Shown piece by piece: positions 1 through 6,223 of a DNA stretch of 8,396 bases. Source of the stretch: Spirochaetaceae bacterium (lineage in GTDB: Bacteria > Spirochaetota > Spirochaetia > DSM-27196 > Salinispiraceae); the NCBI GenBank assembly GCA_007129335.1, contig SKVS01000240.1, positions 1 to 8,396 on the forward strand, given 5' to 3'. Numbering within the stretch: the stretch's first letter is position 1; the number at the start of each line of letters is the position of its first letter. Both the position numbers and the translations under genes were made by a program. The notes under the pieces were generated by a model. That model did no database searches. It was not told where the DNA came from and worked only from the letters and a program-made list of their open reading frames with translations.

Positions 1-3000
1 ATTGCCGGTGAGCTTACTCCCACAGTCTTCCACATAGCAGCCCGGGCAATTGCAGCCCAGGGACTTTCTATTTTCGGAGATCATTCCGATGTCATGTCAG
101 CCCGGAGCACCGGTTGGGCTATGCTTTCCTCCAACTCGGTACAGGAAGCCATGGACATGGCCCTTATTGCCCAGGCGGCAACCCTGGAAAGCCGAATTCC
201 CTTCCTTCACTTCTTCGATGGTTTCAGAACCAGCCATGAAGTACAAAAGATTGAGGAACTGTCCTACGATGTCATTCGCAAAATGATAAAGGATGAACTG
301 GTTCACGCACACCGGAGTCGGGCTCTGGATCCCGAGCATCCAACCATAAAGGGAACCAGCCAAAACCCCGACGTATATTTTTCAAGCCGTGAAACAGTAA
401 ACAAATACTACCAGGCAACCCCTGCCATAGTGCAGAAGGTAATGGATGAGTTTGCAGCCCTGACCGGTCGACAGTACCACCTGTTTGACTATGTCGGTGC
501 CCCTGATGCTGAACGGGTTATGATCCTCATGGGTTCAGGTGCTGATACCATGGATGAAACCATTGAATACCTGACTGGTAAGGGTGAAAAGGTGGGAATG
601 CTCAAAGTACGGCTTTTCCGCCCCTTCAGCGCAGAGCACCTGGTAGCAGCCCTTCCCAAAACCGTAAAGAAAATTGCAGTTCTTGACCGAACCAAAGAGC
701 CCGGATCCCTCGGTGAACCTATGTACGAAGATGTCCACACAGCTGTAGCCGAATTGGACACTCTTGGTAAGTTACCCTTTGAAAAAACACCGGTCATTGT
801 CGGTGGCCGGTACGGACTGGGTTCCTGTGAATTTACCCCATCAATGGGTGTAAGCATCATGGAAAACCTGAAAGCCGACCAGCCAAAGAACAAGTTCACC
901 GTTGGTATTTTTGACGATGTTACTAATTCCAGTCTCCCCTGGGATCCGACCCTGAGTGTTGAACCGGACGATGTTTTCCGGGGAGTTTTCTTTGGATTAG
1001 GTTCTGATGGTACCGTCGGGGCAAACAAGAACAGTATTAAAATTATTGGTTCTGCCACCGACAACCAGGCCCAGGGTTACTTTGTATACGACTCTAAAAA
1101 AGCTGGAACTGTAACCGTGAGCCACGTTCGCTTCGGAAAGAAGAAAATTCGAAGTGCGTACCTCATTAACGATGCTAATTTTGTGGCCTGTCATAAGTTC
1201 TCGTTCCTGGAAAAGGTTAACATGCTTCACATGGCCAAGAAAGGCGGAACCTTCCTTTTGGCAAGCCCCTTTGGAGCTGATGAGATTTGGGACGAACTGC
1301 CAATAGAGGTACAGAAACAGATCATTGACAAGGAACTGAAATTCTACGTAATCGATGCACTGAAAATTGCTGAAGAATTGGGTATGGGCAACCGGATCAA
1401 TGTTATTATGCAAACCTCTTTCTTTAAAATTTCCGGAGTTCTCCCTGAAGAGCAAGCAGTAAACCTTATTAAAGATGCAATTATCAAGACTTACAGCAAC
1501 AAGGGTAAGGATATTGTTGATGCAAACATCCGAACCGTAGATGCGGCCTTGAATGCAACCACCAAGGTAAATTACCCTAACAAGGTTACCAGCAAGAAGT
1601 CTATGAAAGCACCGGTACCCGCCGACTCCCCTAAATTCGTTAAAGAAGTTCTGGGAGAAATTATGGCAGCCCGGGGCGATAAGTTACCCATTTCCGTACT
1701 TCCTGATGATGGAACCTTCCCGGTAGGAACAACCAAGTACGAAAAACGCAACATTGCTGAAATGATTCCTGTGTGGGATGCGGATACCTGTATTCAGTGC
1801 GGTGACTGTTCAGCTGTTTGTCCCCATGCCACCATCCGTATGAAGGTCTATGAACCTTCGCTGTTGGACAAGGCACCGGCAACGTTCAAATCTACCGATG
1901 CCCGGGGAAAAGACTTTCCTGGAATGAAGTTTACTATTCAGGTCGCACCGGAAGACTGTACCGGTTGTGGCGCTTGTGTACACATTTGTCCTGCCTTTGC
2001 CAAAGATGCAGCGGGGAACAAAACCGAGCGGAAAGCAATTAACATGGAAGTTCAGGCTCCTTTACGGGATGCGGAAGTAGCCAACTGGGACTTCTTCCTG
2101 AACACTATCCCCAATGTAGACCGCGACAAGGTTAACACAAAGACTATTAAAGGAAGCCAGTTGCTTGAGCCATTGTTCGAGTTCTCCGGTGCCTGTGCAG
2201 GCTGTGGTGAAACTCCCTACGTGAAACTCCTGAGCCAGCTGTACGGAGATCGGGCTGTAATTGCAAACGCAACCGGCTGTTCTTCGATTTACGGTGGTAA
2301 CCTGCCAACTACCCCCTACACCACCCGAAAAGATGGCCGGGGACCAGCATGGTCGAACAGCCTCTTTGAAGATGCTGCGGAATTCGGTTTTGGATTCCGA
2401 CTGACCGCTGACAAAATGTACGAGTACGGCCGGGAAGTAATTGCTGCTGTTCTTGCAGAAGGGAAAAACGACATCAATACCAATGTATTGAACGCAATTC
2501 TTTCGAACAATCAGGAAAACGAAACCCTCATTGAAGAACAACGGAAGAACGTAGCAACTCTTCGTAAGGACCTTCCCAAGAGCAAGAGTGTGTATGCCAA
2601 AGAGCTTGACTCCATTGCAGACTATCTCATTAAGAAATCTGTGTGGATTCTTGGGGGAGACGGTTGGGCCTACGACATCGGTTACGGCGGTCTGGACCAC
2701 GTCATTGCCAGCGGCAAGAATGTAAACATTCTGGTAATGGATACCGAGGTGTACTCCAACACCGGTGGACAAATGTCAAAAGCAACCCCAACTGGCGCAA
2801 TCGCAAAGTTTGCCTACGGCGGAAAGGCCATAAAGAAGAAAGACCTGGGTGCCATGGCCATGAGCTACGGATATGTATATGTAGCCAAGGTAGCCATGGG
2901 TTACAACCGGATTCAAACTCTGAAGGCTTTTCAGGAAGCAGAAGCTTTCGATGGACCTTCGGTTATTATTGCTTACAGCCACTGTGTTGCCCACGGATTG

Positions 3001-3285
3001 AAAGACATGGGTGCAGGAATGACCGTACAAAAGAATATCGTTAATTCCGGAATGTTCCCCCTGTACCGGTTCAACCCAATGCTGAGTGCAGAAGGGAAAA
3101 ACCCCTTCACCCTGGACAGCAAAGAGCCAAACTACCCAGTTGCGGACTATCTGTACGACCAGATCCGGTTCCGGAGCTTGAAGGCAAGCCATCCTGAACA
3201 GGCTGCAGCTTTCCTTGCCCAGGCACAAAAGGATGTGGATGCTGAATACAAGCAGCTGAAGTATCTGGCTGATCGACCGTTCTAA
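1..3285 (+). CDS. nifJ: Pyruvate:ferredoxin (flavodoxin) oxidoreductase, 5'-truncated by window edge
   Basis: The reading frame is open from base 1 and continues upstream, giving 1094 visible residues. Aligned from memory with Desulfovibrio africanus PFOR, about 80 N-terminal residues are missing; the first in-frame ATG (94) is internal, because conserved residues (GELTP, FGDHSD) precede it. The enzyme oxidatively decarboxylates pyruvate with CoA to acetyl-CoA and CO2, passing electrons to ferredoxin or flavodoxin in the cytoplasm. Visible domains in order: the rest of domain I and domain II; the gamma-type domain from about residue 330 (GLGSDGTVGANKN); the EKR motif (581-583); a two-cluster ferredoxin domain with C597/C600/C603/C607 and C653/C656/C659/C663; and the thiamine-diphosphate domain with GGDGW at 885-889 and DTEVYSNTGGQ from 914. 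The proximal cluster ligands are C732, C735, C760 and C995, spaced as in the known enzyme. The chain ends at about the family's common length, without the C-terminal extension (domain VII) of D. africanus. All cofactor residues in view are intact. It is followed by an intrinsic terminator. Confidence 0.97.
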   Translation: MAGELTPTVFHIAARAIAAQGLSIFGDHSDVMSARSTGWAMLSSNSVQEAMDMALIAQAATLESRIPFLHFFDGFRTSHEVQKIEELSYDVIRKMIKDELVHAHRSRALDPEHPTIKGTSQNPDVYFSSRETVNKYYQATPAIVQKVMDEFAALTGRQYHLFDYVGAPDAERVMILMGSGADTMDETIEYLTGKGEKVGMLKVRLFRPFSAEHLVAALPKTVKKIAVLDRTKEPGSLGEPMYEDVHTAVAELDTLGKLPFEKTPVIVGGRYGLGSCEFTPSMGVSIMENLKADQPKNKFTVGIFDDVTNSSLPWDPTLSVEPDDVFRGVFFGLGSDGTVGANKNSIKIIGSATDNQAQGYFVYDSKKAGTVTVSHVRFGKKKIRSAYLINDANFVACHKFSFLEKVNMLHMAKKGGTFLLASPFGADEIWDELPIEVQKQIIDKELKFYVIDALKIAEELGMGNRINVIMQTSFFKISGVLPEEQAVNLIKDAIIKTYSNKGKDIVDANIRTVDAALNATTKVNYPNKVTSKKSMKAPVPADSPKFVKEVLGEIMAARGDKLPISVLPDDGTFPVGTTKYEKRNIAEMIPVWDADTCIQCGDCSAVCPHATIRMKVYEPSLLDKAPATFKSTDARGKDFPGMKFTIQVAPEDCTGCGACVHICPAFAKDAAGNKTERKAINMEVQAPLRDAEVANWDFFLNTIPNVDRDKVNTKTIKGSQLLEPLFEFSGACAGCGETPYVKLLSQLYGDRAVIANATGCSSIYGGNLPTTPYTTRKDGRGPAWSNSLFEDAAEFGFGFRLTADKMYEYGREVIAAVLAEGKNDINTNVLNAILSNNQENETLIEEQRKNVATLRKDLPKSKSVYAKELDSIADYLIKKSVWILGGDGWAYDIGYGGLDHVIASGKNVNILVMDTEVYSNTGGQMSKATPTGAIAKFAYGGKAIKKKDLGAMAMSYGYVYVAKVAMGYNRIQTLKAFQEAEAFDGPSVIIAYSHCVAHGLKDMGAGMTVQKNIVNSGMFPLYRFNPMLSAEGKNPFTLDSKEPNYPVADYLYDQIRFRSLKASHPEQAAAFLAQAQKDVDAEYKQLKYLADRPF

Positions 3286-3297
3286 AGCCCTGATATC

Positions 3298-3313
3298 CCT
3301 GGAACTTTCCAGG
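3298..3313. repeat. Short inverted repeat in the nifJ 3' untranslated region
   Basis: CCTGGAA (3298-3304) and TTCCAGG (3307-3313) are perfect 7-base arms separated by CT, 12 bases after the PFOR stop codon and 20 bases before the main terminator stem. In RNA it would fold with a loop of about four bases. It lacks a T-run, so it is not a terminator by itself. It could be a 3'-end stabilising hairpin, or chance. Confidence 0.4.
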
Positions 3314-3333
3314 AAAAGTCACAAGTTTTCCCC

Positions 3334-3361
3334 AACCCCGGCATTTGCCGGGGTTTTTTTC
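3334..3361 (+). terminator. Rho-independent terminator of the PFOR gene
   Basis: CCCCGGC (3336-3342), loop ATTT, then GCCGGGG (3347-3353) make a 7-bp all-GC stem, extended to 9 bp by AA/TT pairs, followed directly by seven T residues. It lies 49 bases after the stop codon. It should separate PFOR transcription from the regulator gene starting at 3408. Confidence 0.93.
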
Positions 3362-3380
3362 TTAGACCACTCTGGTCAAA
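3362..3380. promoter_or_regulatory. Candidate DtxR-family operator (19-bp inverted repeat)
   Basis: TTAGACCACTCTGGTCAAA is an interrupted palindrome centred on T3371: arms of 8 bases match at 7 of 8 positions around a 3-base centre. Known DtxR/IdeR boxes are also 19-bp interrupted palindromes, although their sequence differs. It overlaps the likely -35 region of the regulator gene 28 bases downstream, which is where an autorepressor would act. The geometry is seen directly; binding by this protein is inference. Confidence 0.45.
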
Positions 3381-3402
3381 TATGCCTGCTCCAGGCTACA
3401 AT
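3373..3402 (+). promoter_or_regulatory. Candidate sigma-70-type promoter of the DtxR-family gene
   Basis: TGGTCA (3373-3378, four of six matches to TTGACA) and TACAAT (3397-3402, five of six to TATAAT) are separated by 18 bases. The start of transcription would fall at about 3408-3410, on the GTG start codon, so the mRNA would be leaderless or nearly so. The -35 lies inside the inverted repeat at 3362-3380. Confidence 0.45.
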
Positions 3403-3407
3403 GAACT

Positions 3408-4067
3408 GTGGCTACCAGTACCGTTGAACAATACGTAAAAACCATCTATCAGTTGCAGCAACAGAACCAGGAATCCAGAGTTCAGACCCAACACATTGCT
3501 GACAGCCTTGGAGTTACCCCCGGAACCGCAACAGTTATGATTAAACACCTCGCTGAATCGGGATATGTGGATTATTTACCCCGGCAAGGAGTAATTCTTT
3601 CGGATTTAGGCCGGAGCATGGCCCTACGATTGCTTCGATACCACCGGCTCATTGAAACCTTCCTCATGCAAATCGTTGGATACGACTGGTCCGAGGTTCA
3701 TGATGAGGCAGAAATACTGGAGCATGCGGTAAGCCCCCTGTTCATAGAAAAAATTGATACTCTTTTGGGACATCCTGAACAGGACCCTCATGGCGACCCT
3801 ATTCCGAGCCCCAAGGGAACAATTCCAGAAACGAATACCATTGAACTTTCTTCTGTGGAAGCAGGAAAAGGGGCAAGAATTTTCCGTTTCGAAGAAACAA
3901 GTGCCGAGACCCTGGGACTAATGTCCCAAAAGGGGTTAGGACCTGGAGTCAAAATAGTAATTAGCGAAAATTCTCCTGCTGCAGGCATCATTACTGTAGA
4001 GGGCCCGAAGGGTTCCTTTACCATGGCGCAACACCTTGCGCAAAGCATTCAGGTTCTTCTGGACTAG
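3408..4067 (+). CDS. DtxR/MntR-family metal-dependent transcriptional repressor
   Basis: A 219-residue cytoplasmic DNA-binding repressor that senses divalent iron or manganese. The winged helix spans about residues 1-70, with the recognition region near VTPGTATVMIKHL (36-48). The dimerisation and metal-binding domain covers about 71-140 (HRL, VHDEAEILEH, HPEQDPHGDPIP), and an SH3/FeoA-like domain covers about 145-219. Its full three-domain length resembles DtxR rather than short MntR or TroR. Numbering runs in step with DtxR: H79, E83, H98, E105 and H106 are conserved, C102 of DtxR is E102 (as in MntR), and M10 of DtxR aligns with Q8, where MntR has Asp. The metal preference is therefore ambiguous. 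The start is GTG at 3408: an in-frame TGA at 3402-3404 excludes anything further upstream, and the N-terminus (STVEQYVKTIYQL) aligns with family members. There is no Shine-Dalgarno sequence. An operator-like palindrome upstream suggests autoregulation. Confidence 0.93.
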   Translation: MATSTVEQYVKTIYQLQQQNQESRVQTQHIADSLGVTPGTATVMIKHLAESGYVDYLPRQGVILSDLGRSMALRLLRYHRLIETFLMQIVGYDWSEVHDEAEILEHAVSPLFIEKIDTLLGHPEQDPHGDPIPSPKGTIPETNTIELSSVEAGKGARIFRFEETSAETLGLMSQKGLGPGVKIVISENSPAAGIITVEGPKGSFTMAQHLAQSIQVLLD

Positions 4068-4085
4068 AATCCCATCACCCGATAC

Positions 4086-4886
4086 TCAACCCCTTGGCTG
4101 GACAAAGAACCAGGGATCCCTTTCTAGAGCCTTGTAGCCATAGTTCCACACTTGTTGAACCGGCAGAGCGTAACAGTCAGCCATGAATAACCGGGCGGTT
4201 CTAACATATTTTGGCGGCAGAATTGTGAGTAATCGATCATACCTTTGCTCCATTGCCCTGAACCCATGGAGTTTTATGTTTGTGTGAATTACTCCGTCGT
4301 TCCTGTCGATTACAAGACAGTCCATGGTTCCATCGAACAGGTAGTCCGGCTCCAGTAATTCCTCTACCCCATGCATACTGGTGTTAGATCTTGGAGAACA
4401 GCCCAGAAAAATAATCCAGCTTCGTTGCCCTTCTTTGGGATCCCGGAGTAAAGAATAAGGTGAACTGGGACCTGCAGGGCTGTGATCCTGTTGATGGGAA
4501 CCCAAATAGTAATCCAGATGGGATCCCCAACCGCAGACCGAGTGAGTGGGACAAAGGCTTCTTTTTTCCGAACATTCAGTCCGAAACAGTTCCGCCAGAT
4601 ACCCTACACAGGACCGGGTTGCAAGTTCATGAAACACTGGATTGTAGTATCCCACATATTCATGACTCAGTGCAGGCACCAGCAAACTCCCATGGGGTGT
4701 CAGAAAATGCTGTATTGCTTGCCAAAGACCCAGAGCTTGAGCGGCCCTTTGTTGAGCAGTGCCGGGGAATCCAAAGGCCCTGAATCCCGTGTGAATGAGC
4801 ACAGCATCTCCTGGACGTACCCCCATTTCTTGAAAACTCTGGTTTACTGCTTTTTTCATGGATTCTTGTTCGATGGGAACTTTCAT
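4086..4886 (-). CDS. AAC(3)/YokD-family N-acetyltransferase
   Basis: A 266-residue protein of the aminoglycoside 3-N-acetyltransferase superfamily, which moves an acetyl group from acetyl-CoA to an amine. Family signatures: GDAVLIHTGFRAFG (26-39, where many members have HSSLRSLG), PTHSVCGWG (113-121), the PxGPxSPY loop (137-144, here PAGPSSPY), and FLGCSPRSNTSMHGVEE (160-176), with H172 as the likely catalytic histidine by family analogy. The length is usual for the family and no motif is missing. It is convergent with the DtxR-family gene (18 bases between stop codons) and divergent from the small gene at 4971. The start at 4886 is supported by a TATAGT hexamer 10 bases upstream; an in-frame ATG nine codons further in is the alternative. 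There is no sign of an integron or transposon next to it, so this looks like a chromosomal family member. Whether it acts on aminoglycosides cannot be told from the sequence. Confidence 0.9.
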   Translation of the reverse strand: MKVPIEQESMKKAVNQSFQEMGVRPGDAVLIHTGFRAFGFPGTAQQRAAQALGLWQAIQHFLTPHGSLLVPALSHEYVGYYNPVFHELATRSCVGYLAELFRTECSEKRSLCPTHSVCGWGSHLDYYLGSHQQDHSPAGPSSPYSLLRDPKEGQRSWIIFLGCSPRSNTSMHGVEELLEPDYLFDGTMDCLVIDRNDGVIHTNIKLHGFRAMEQRYDRLLTILPPKYVRTARLFMADCYALPVQQVWNYGYKALERDPWFFVQPRG

Positions 4887-4896
4887 ATTGCTTCTA

Positions 4897-4902
4897 ACTA
4901 TA
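4897..4902 (-). promoter_or_regulatory. Candidate -10 element of the acetyltransferase gene
   Basis: Read on the minus strand this is TATAGT, five of six matches to TATAAT, ending 10 bases before the ATG at 4886. No good -35 hexamer is found 16-18 bases further upstream, so the call rests on the -10 alone. Confidence 0.3.
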
Positions 4903-4934
4903 CCTACTGACTTAACAAGAATACCATGGTTTTT

Positions 4935-4963
4935 TTGACAAGAACCAGTTCATATTTCATACT
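4935..4963 (+). promoter_or_regulatory. Candidate sigma-70-type promoter of the small gene
   Basis: A perfect TTGACA (4935-4940), a 17-base spacer and CATACT (4958-4963, four of six matches to TATAAT). Transcription would begin near 4970, at the ATG at 4971. This argues against translation from the upstream ATG at 4926, which lies before the promoter. Confidence 0.5.
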
Positions 4964-4970
4964 TAAAAGT

Positions 4971-5288
4971 ATGGATGGAAATATAAAACACACAGCCCCC
5001 CTAAAACTCATTTATGATGTACGCATGAAAGAAATGGATCTGCATATTAATCCTAATGACGGATTTGACCTGGGATTAATGACAACCGACTACCCTATCT
5101 CCTGGTGCCCCGGGGTTGATCCCGAAACCCTCCCCGAAGCACACCCCGAAGGAGAAGGCAGGATCTATTTAAAGAACGAGGTTACCTACCATACCATGAT
5201 TTTGAGCAGTAAATGGCAAAACCGAATAACCGGCCCCTTGGCAACACTGATATACCATAAGGGGAAGATTTCCTTAGAATCTTGTTAA
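4971..5288 (+). CDS. Small protein of unknown function
   Basis: A 105-residue protein when started at ATG 4971. An in-frame ATG at 4926 would add 15 residues but lies upstream of the TTGACA promoter; ATGs at 5025 and 5034 are also possible. None has a clear Shine-Dalgarno sequence. I do not recognise the family. The protein is soluble-looking, with no signal peptide or membrane segment, and is acidic in the middle. Noticeable stretches are DLHINPNDGFDLGLMTTDYP, a single WCPGVDPETLPEAHPEGEGR segment rich in Pro, Glu and Gly, and a C-terminal stretch (ITGPLATLIYHKGKISLE) that could be beta strands. The reading frame is long, uses codons like its neighbours and has its own promoter, so it is probably a real gene. 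It is divergent from the acetyltransferase and convergent with the hemolysin III gene, with only 11 bases between the two stop codons. Confidence 0.6.
   Translation: MDGNIKHTAPLKLIYDVRMKEMDLHINPNDGFDLGLMTTDYPISWCPGVDPETLPEAHPEGEGRIYLKNEVTYHTMILSSKWQNRITGPLATLIYHKGKISLESC
5265..5283. repeat. Weak inverted repeat between the convergent genes
   Basis: AAGATT (5265-5270) and AATCTT (5278-5283) form a 6-bp stem with a 7-base loop at the very end of the small gene. No good T-run follows on either strand. It may be a weak bidirectional terminator for the tightly convergent pair; this is uncertain. Confidence 0.25.
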
Positions 5289-5299
5289 TTTCCTGCTCC

Positions 5300-5992
5300 T
5301 TATACCACAAACAAAGCATACCCCAGGTAAAAAGCAATACTGCCTGCAAGAACCCAAAAATGCCAAATGACATGGGAGTACTTTAGCCGGTGCCATGCAT
5401 AGAAAATAAACCCCACCGAGTAGCTTAGCCCCCCAATGACTGCCCATAGGATAAACCCTGCTGGTGCCAATTGAAGAAATGGCCGTACAACAATGAGAAT
5501 AAGCCAGCCCATTGGAAGATACAGGGTGTCAATTGCAATATGGAGTTTCTTCATAATGAATACTTTCGAAACGAATCCTATAATTGCCAACGCCCAAACC
5601 ACTGCGAACAATGACCACCCCCAGGGACCCCGCAGAATGACCAGAGTCAAGGGTGTATACGTTCCTGCAATAAGCAGATAAATGGAACCGTGATCGAACC
5701 GCTCCAGACGATCGCGGATCCGGGGATAGGCCGCAAATCCATGGAGCAGTGCAGAGGAAAGATACAACATAATCTGGGTTGCACCGTACACACTGAAACT
5801 GACGTACTTCCAGGGATCGGGGTTGTAGCTTGTCAGTACCAGTAAAACTACAAGACCGGCAATTGACATACCTGCACCGATTGCATGGGTAAGACTGTTG
5901 AGGATTTCTTCAACAGCACCTCCACTTGCATAGGCTATTTTGCTCGGGGGTAGTTCATGGGCCATGGTGGAATTATTGTTCTGTGTATTCAT
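5300..5992 (-). CDS. Hemolysin III (TrhA/PAQR-type) family integral membrane protein
   Basis: A 230-residue inner-membrane protein with about seven hydrophobic helices after a polar N-terminus of about 25 residues. The family signatures are present: EEILNSLTHAIGA (29-40), SSALLHGF (79-86), RFDHGSIYLLIAGTYTPL (98-115), and HVIWHFWVLAGS (207-218). H84, H207 and H211 correspond to the metal-site histidines of PAQR-superfamily proteins, and D100-H101 is the family's conserved pair. Bacterial members are annotated as hemolysin III or TrhA and linked to membrane-fluidity homeostasis; a true haemolysin role should not be assumed. The length is normal. The start at 5992 is chosen for the TATAGT eight bases upstream. 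Met10 (ATG at 5965) is an alternative, and neither start has a Shine-Dalgarno sequence. It diverges from the chemoreceptor gene across 231 bases. Confidence 0.93.
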   Translation of the reverse strand: MNTQNNNSTMAHELPPSKIAYASGGAVEEILNSLTHAIGAGMSIAGLVVLLVLTSYNPDPWKYVSFSVYGATQIMLYLSSALLHGFAAYPRIRDRLERFDHGSIYLLIAGTYTPLTLVILRGPWGWSLFAVVWALAIIGFVSKVFIMKKLHIAIDTLYLPMGWLILIVVRPFLQLAPAGFILWAVIGGLSYSVGFIFYAWHRLKYSHVIWHFWVLAGSIAFYLGYALFVV

Positions 5993-6000
5993 AATGCCAT

Positions 6001-6006
6001 ACTATA
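6001..6006 (-). promoter_or_regulatory. Candidate -10 element of the hemolysin III-family gene
   Basis: On the minus strand this is TATAGT, ending eight bases before the ATG at 5992. A transcript from it would start within a base or two of the start codon. No convincing -35 hexamer was found, so confidence is low. Confidence 0.3.
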
Positions 6007-6134
6007 CAACAAAGGGAAAAATAAGTGGGAACTCCTTGCACTTTTTTCATTTCTTGTGGTATAAAGCATGCGTCAATCGTGCAACTGTCTGTACGATTTT
6101 GATAAATTATTATGTAAAAATCTAAACCTCTGAG

Positions 6135-6160
6135 ACCAGCCCTCGGTTGGTATTGTTTTT
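6135..6160 (+). other. Terminator-like hairpin in the chemoreceptor leader
   Basis: ACCAGCC (6135-6141), loop CTC, GGTTGGT (6145-6151) pair over 7 bp including one G-U, followed by ATTG and a T-run (6156-6160). It lies 63 bases before the chemoreceptor ATG and has the layout of a weak intrinsic terminator reading rightwards. No gene ends just upstream on this strand, so it could be a leader attenuator, the end of a small RNA, or chance. Confidence 0.3.
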
Positions 6161-6209
6161 CTTGTTATCTGTACATCACCAGCTTAAGGCTCGCTCACGA
6201 CAACACAAT

Positions 6210-6213
6210 GGAG
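6210..6213 (+). promoter_or_regulatory. Ribosome binding site of the chemoreceptor gene
   Basis: GGAG lies ten bases before the ATG at 6224 and supports that start. It matters mainly by contrast, because the other four genes with visible starts have no such site. Confidence 0.6.
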
Positions 6214-6223
6214 TTTTCTCATT

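Noticed and set aside
2062..2772. 236-codon minus-strand open frame inside PFOR
   Set aside because: It overlaps conserved PFOR cofactor motifs on the other strand and its translation is not protein-like.
94..3285. PFOR starting at the ATG at 94
   Set aside because: Conserved PFOR sequence is already in frame from base 1, so the gene is cut by the window edge and 94 is internal.
4482..4910. 142-codon plus-strand open frame
   Set aside because: It is antisense to the acetyltransferase, whose motifs are clear, and its translation shows no family features.
4926..4970. Start of the small gene at ATG 4926
   Set aside because: It lies upstream of the TTGACA/CATACT promoter and has no ribosome site. 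It remains possible if transcription begins further upstream.
6036..6084. Inverted repeat TTGCAC ... GTGCAA between the divergent genes
   Set aside because: Six-base arms separated by 37 bases are within what chance gives, with no supporting signal.
6073..6099. Sigma-28 (motility) promoter for the chemoreceptor
   Set aside because: TCAA, 15 bases, then TACGATTT matches only about half of the GCCGATAA consensus. It is plausible for a chemotaxis gene but too weak to call.
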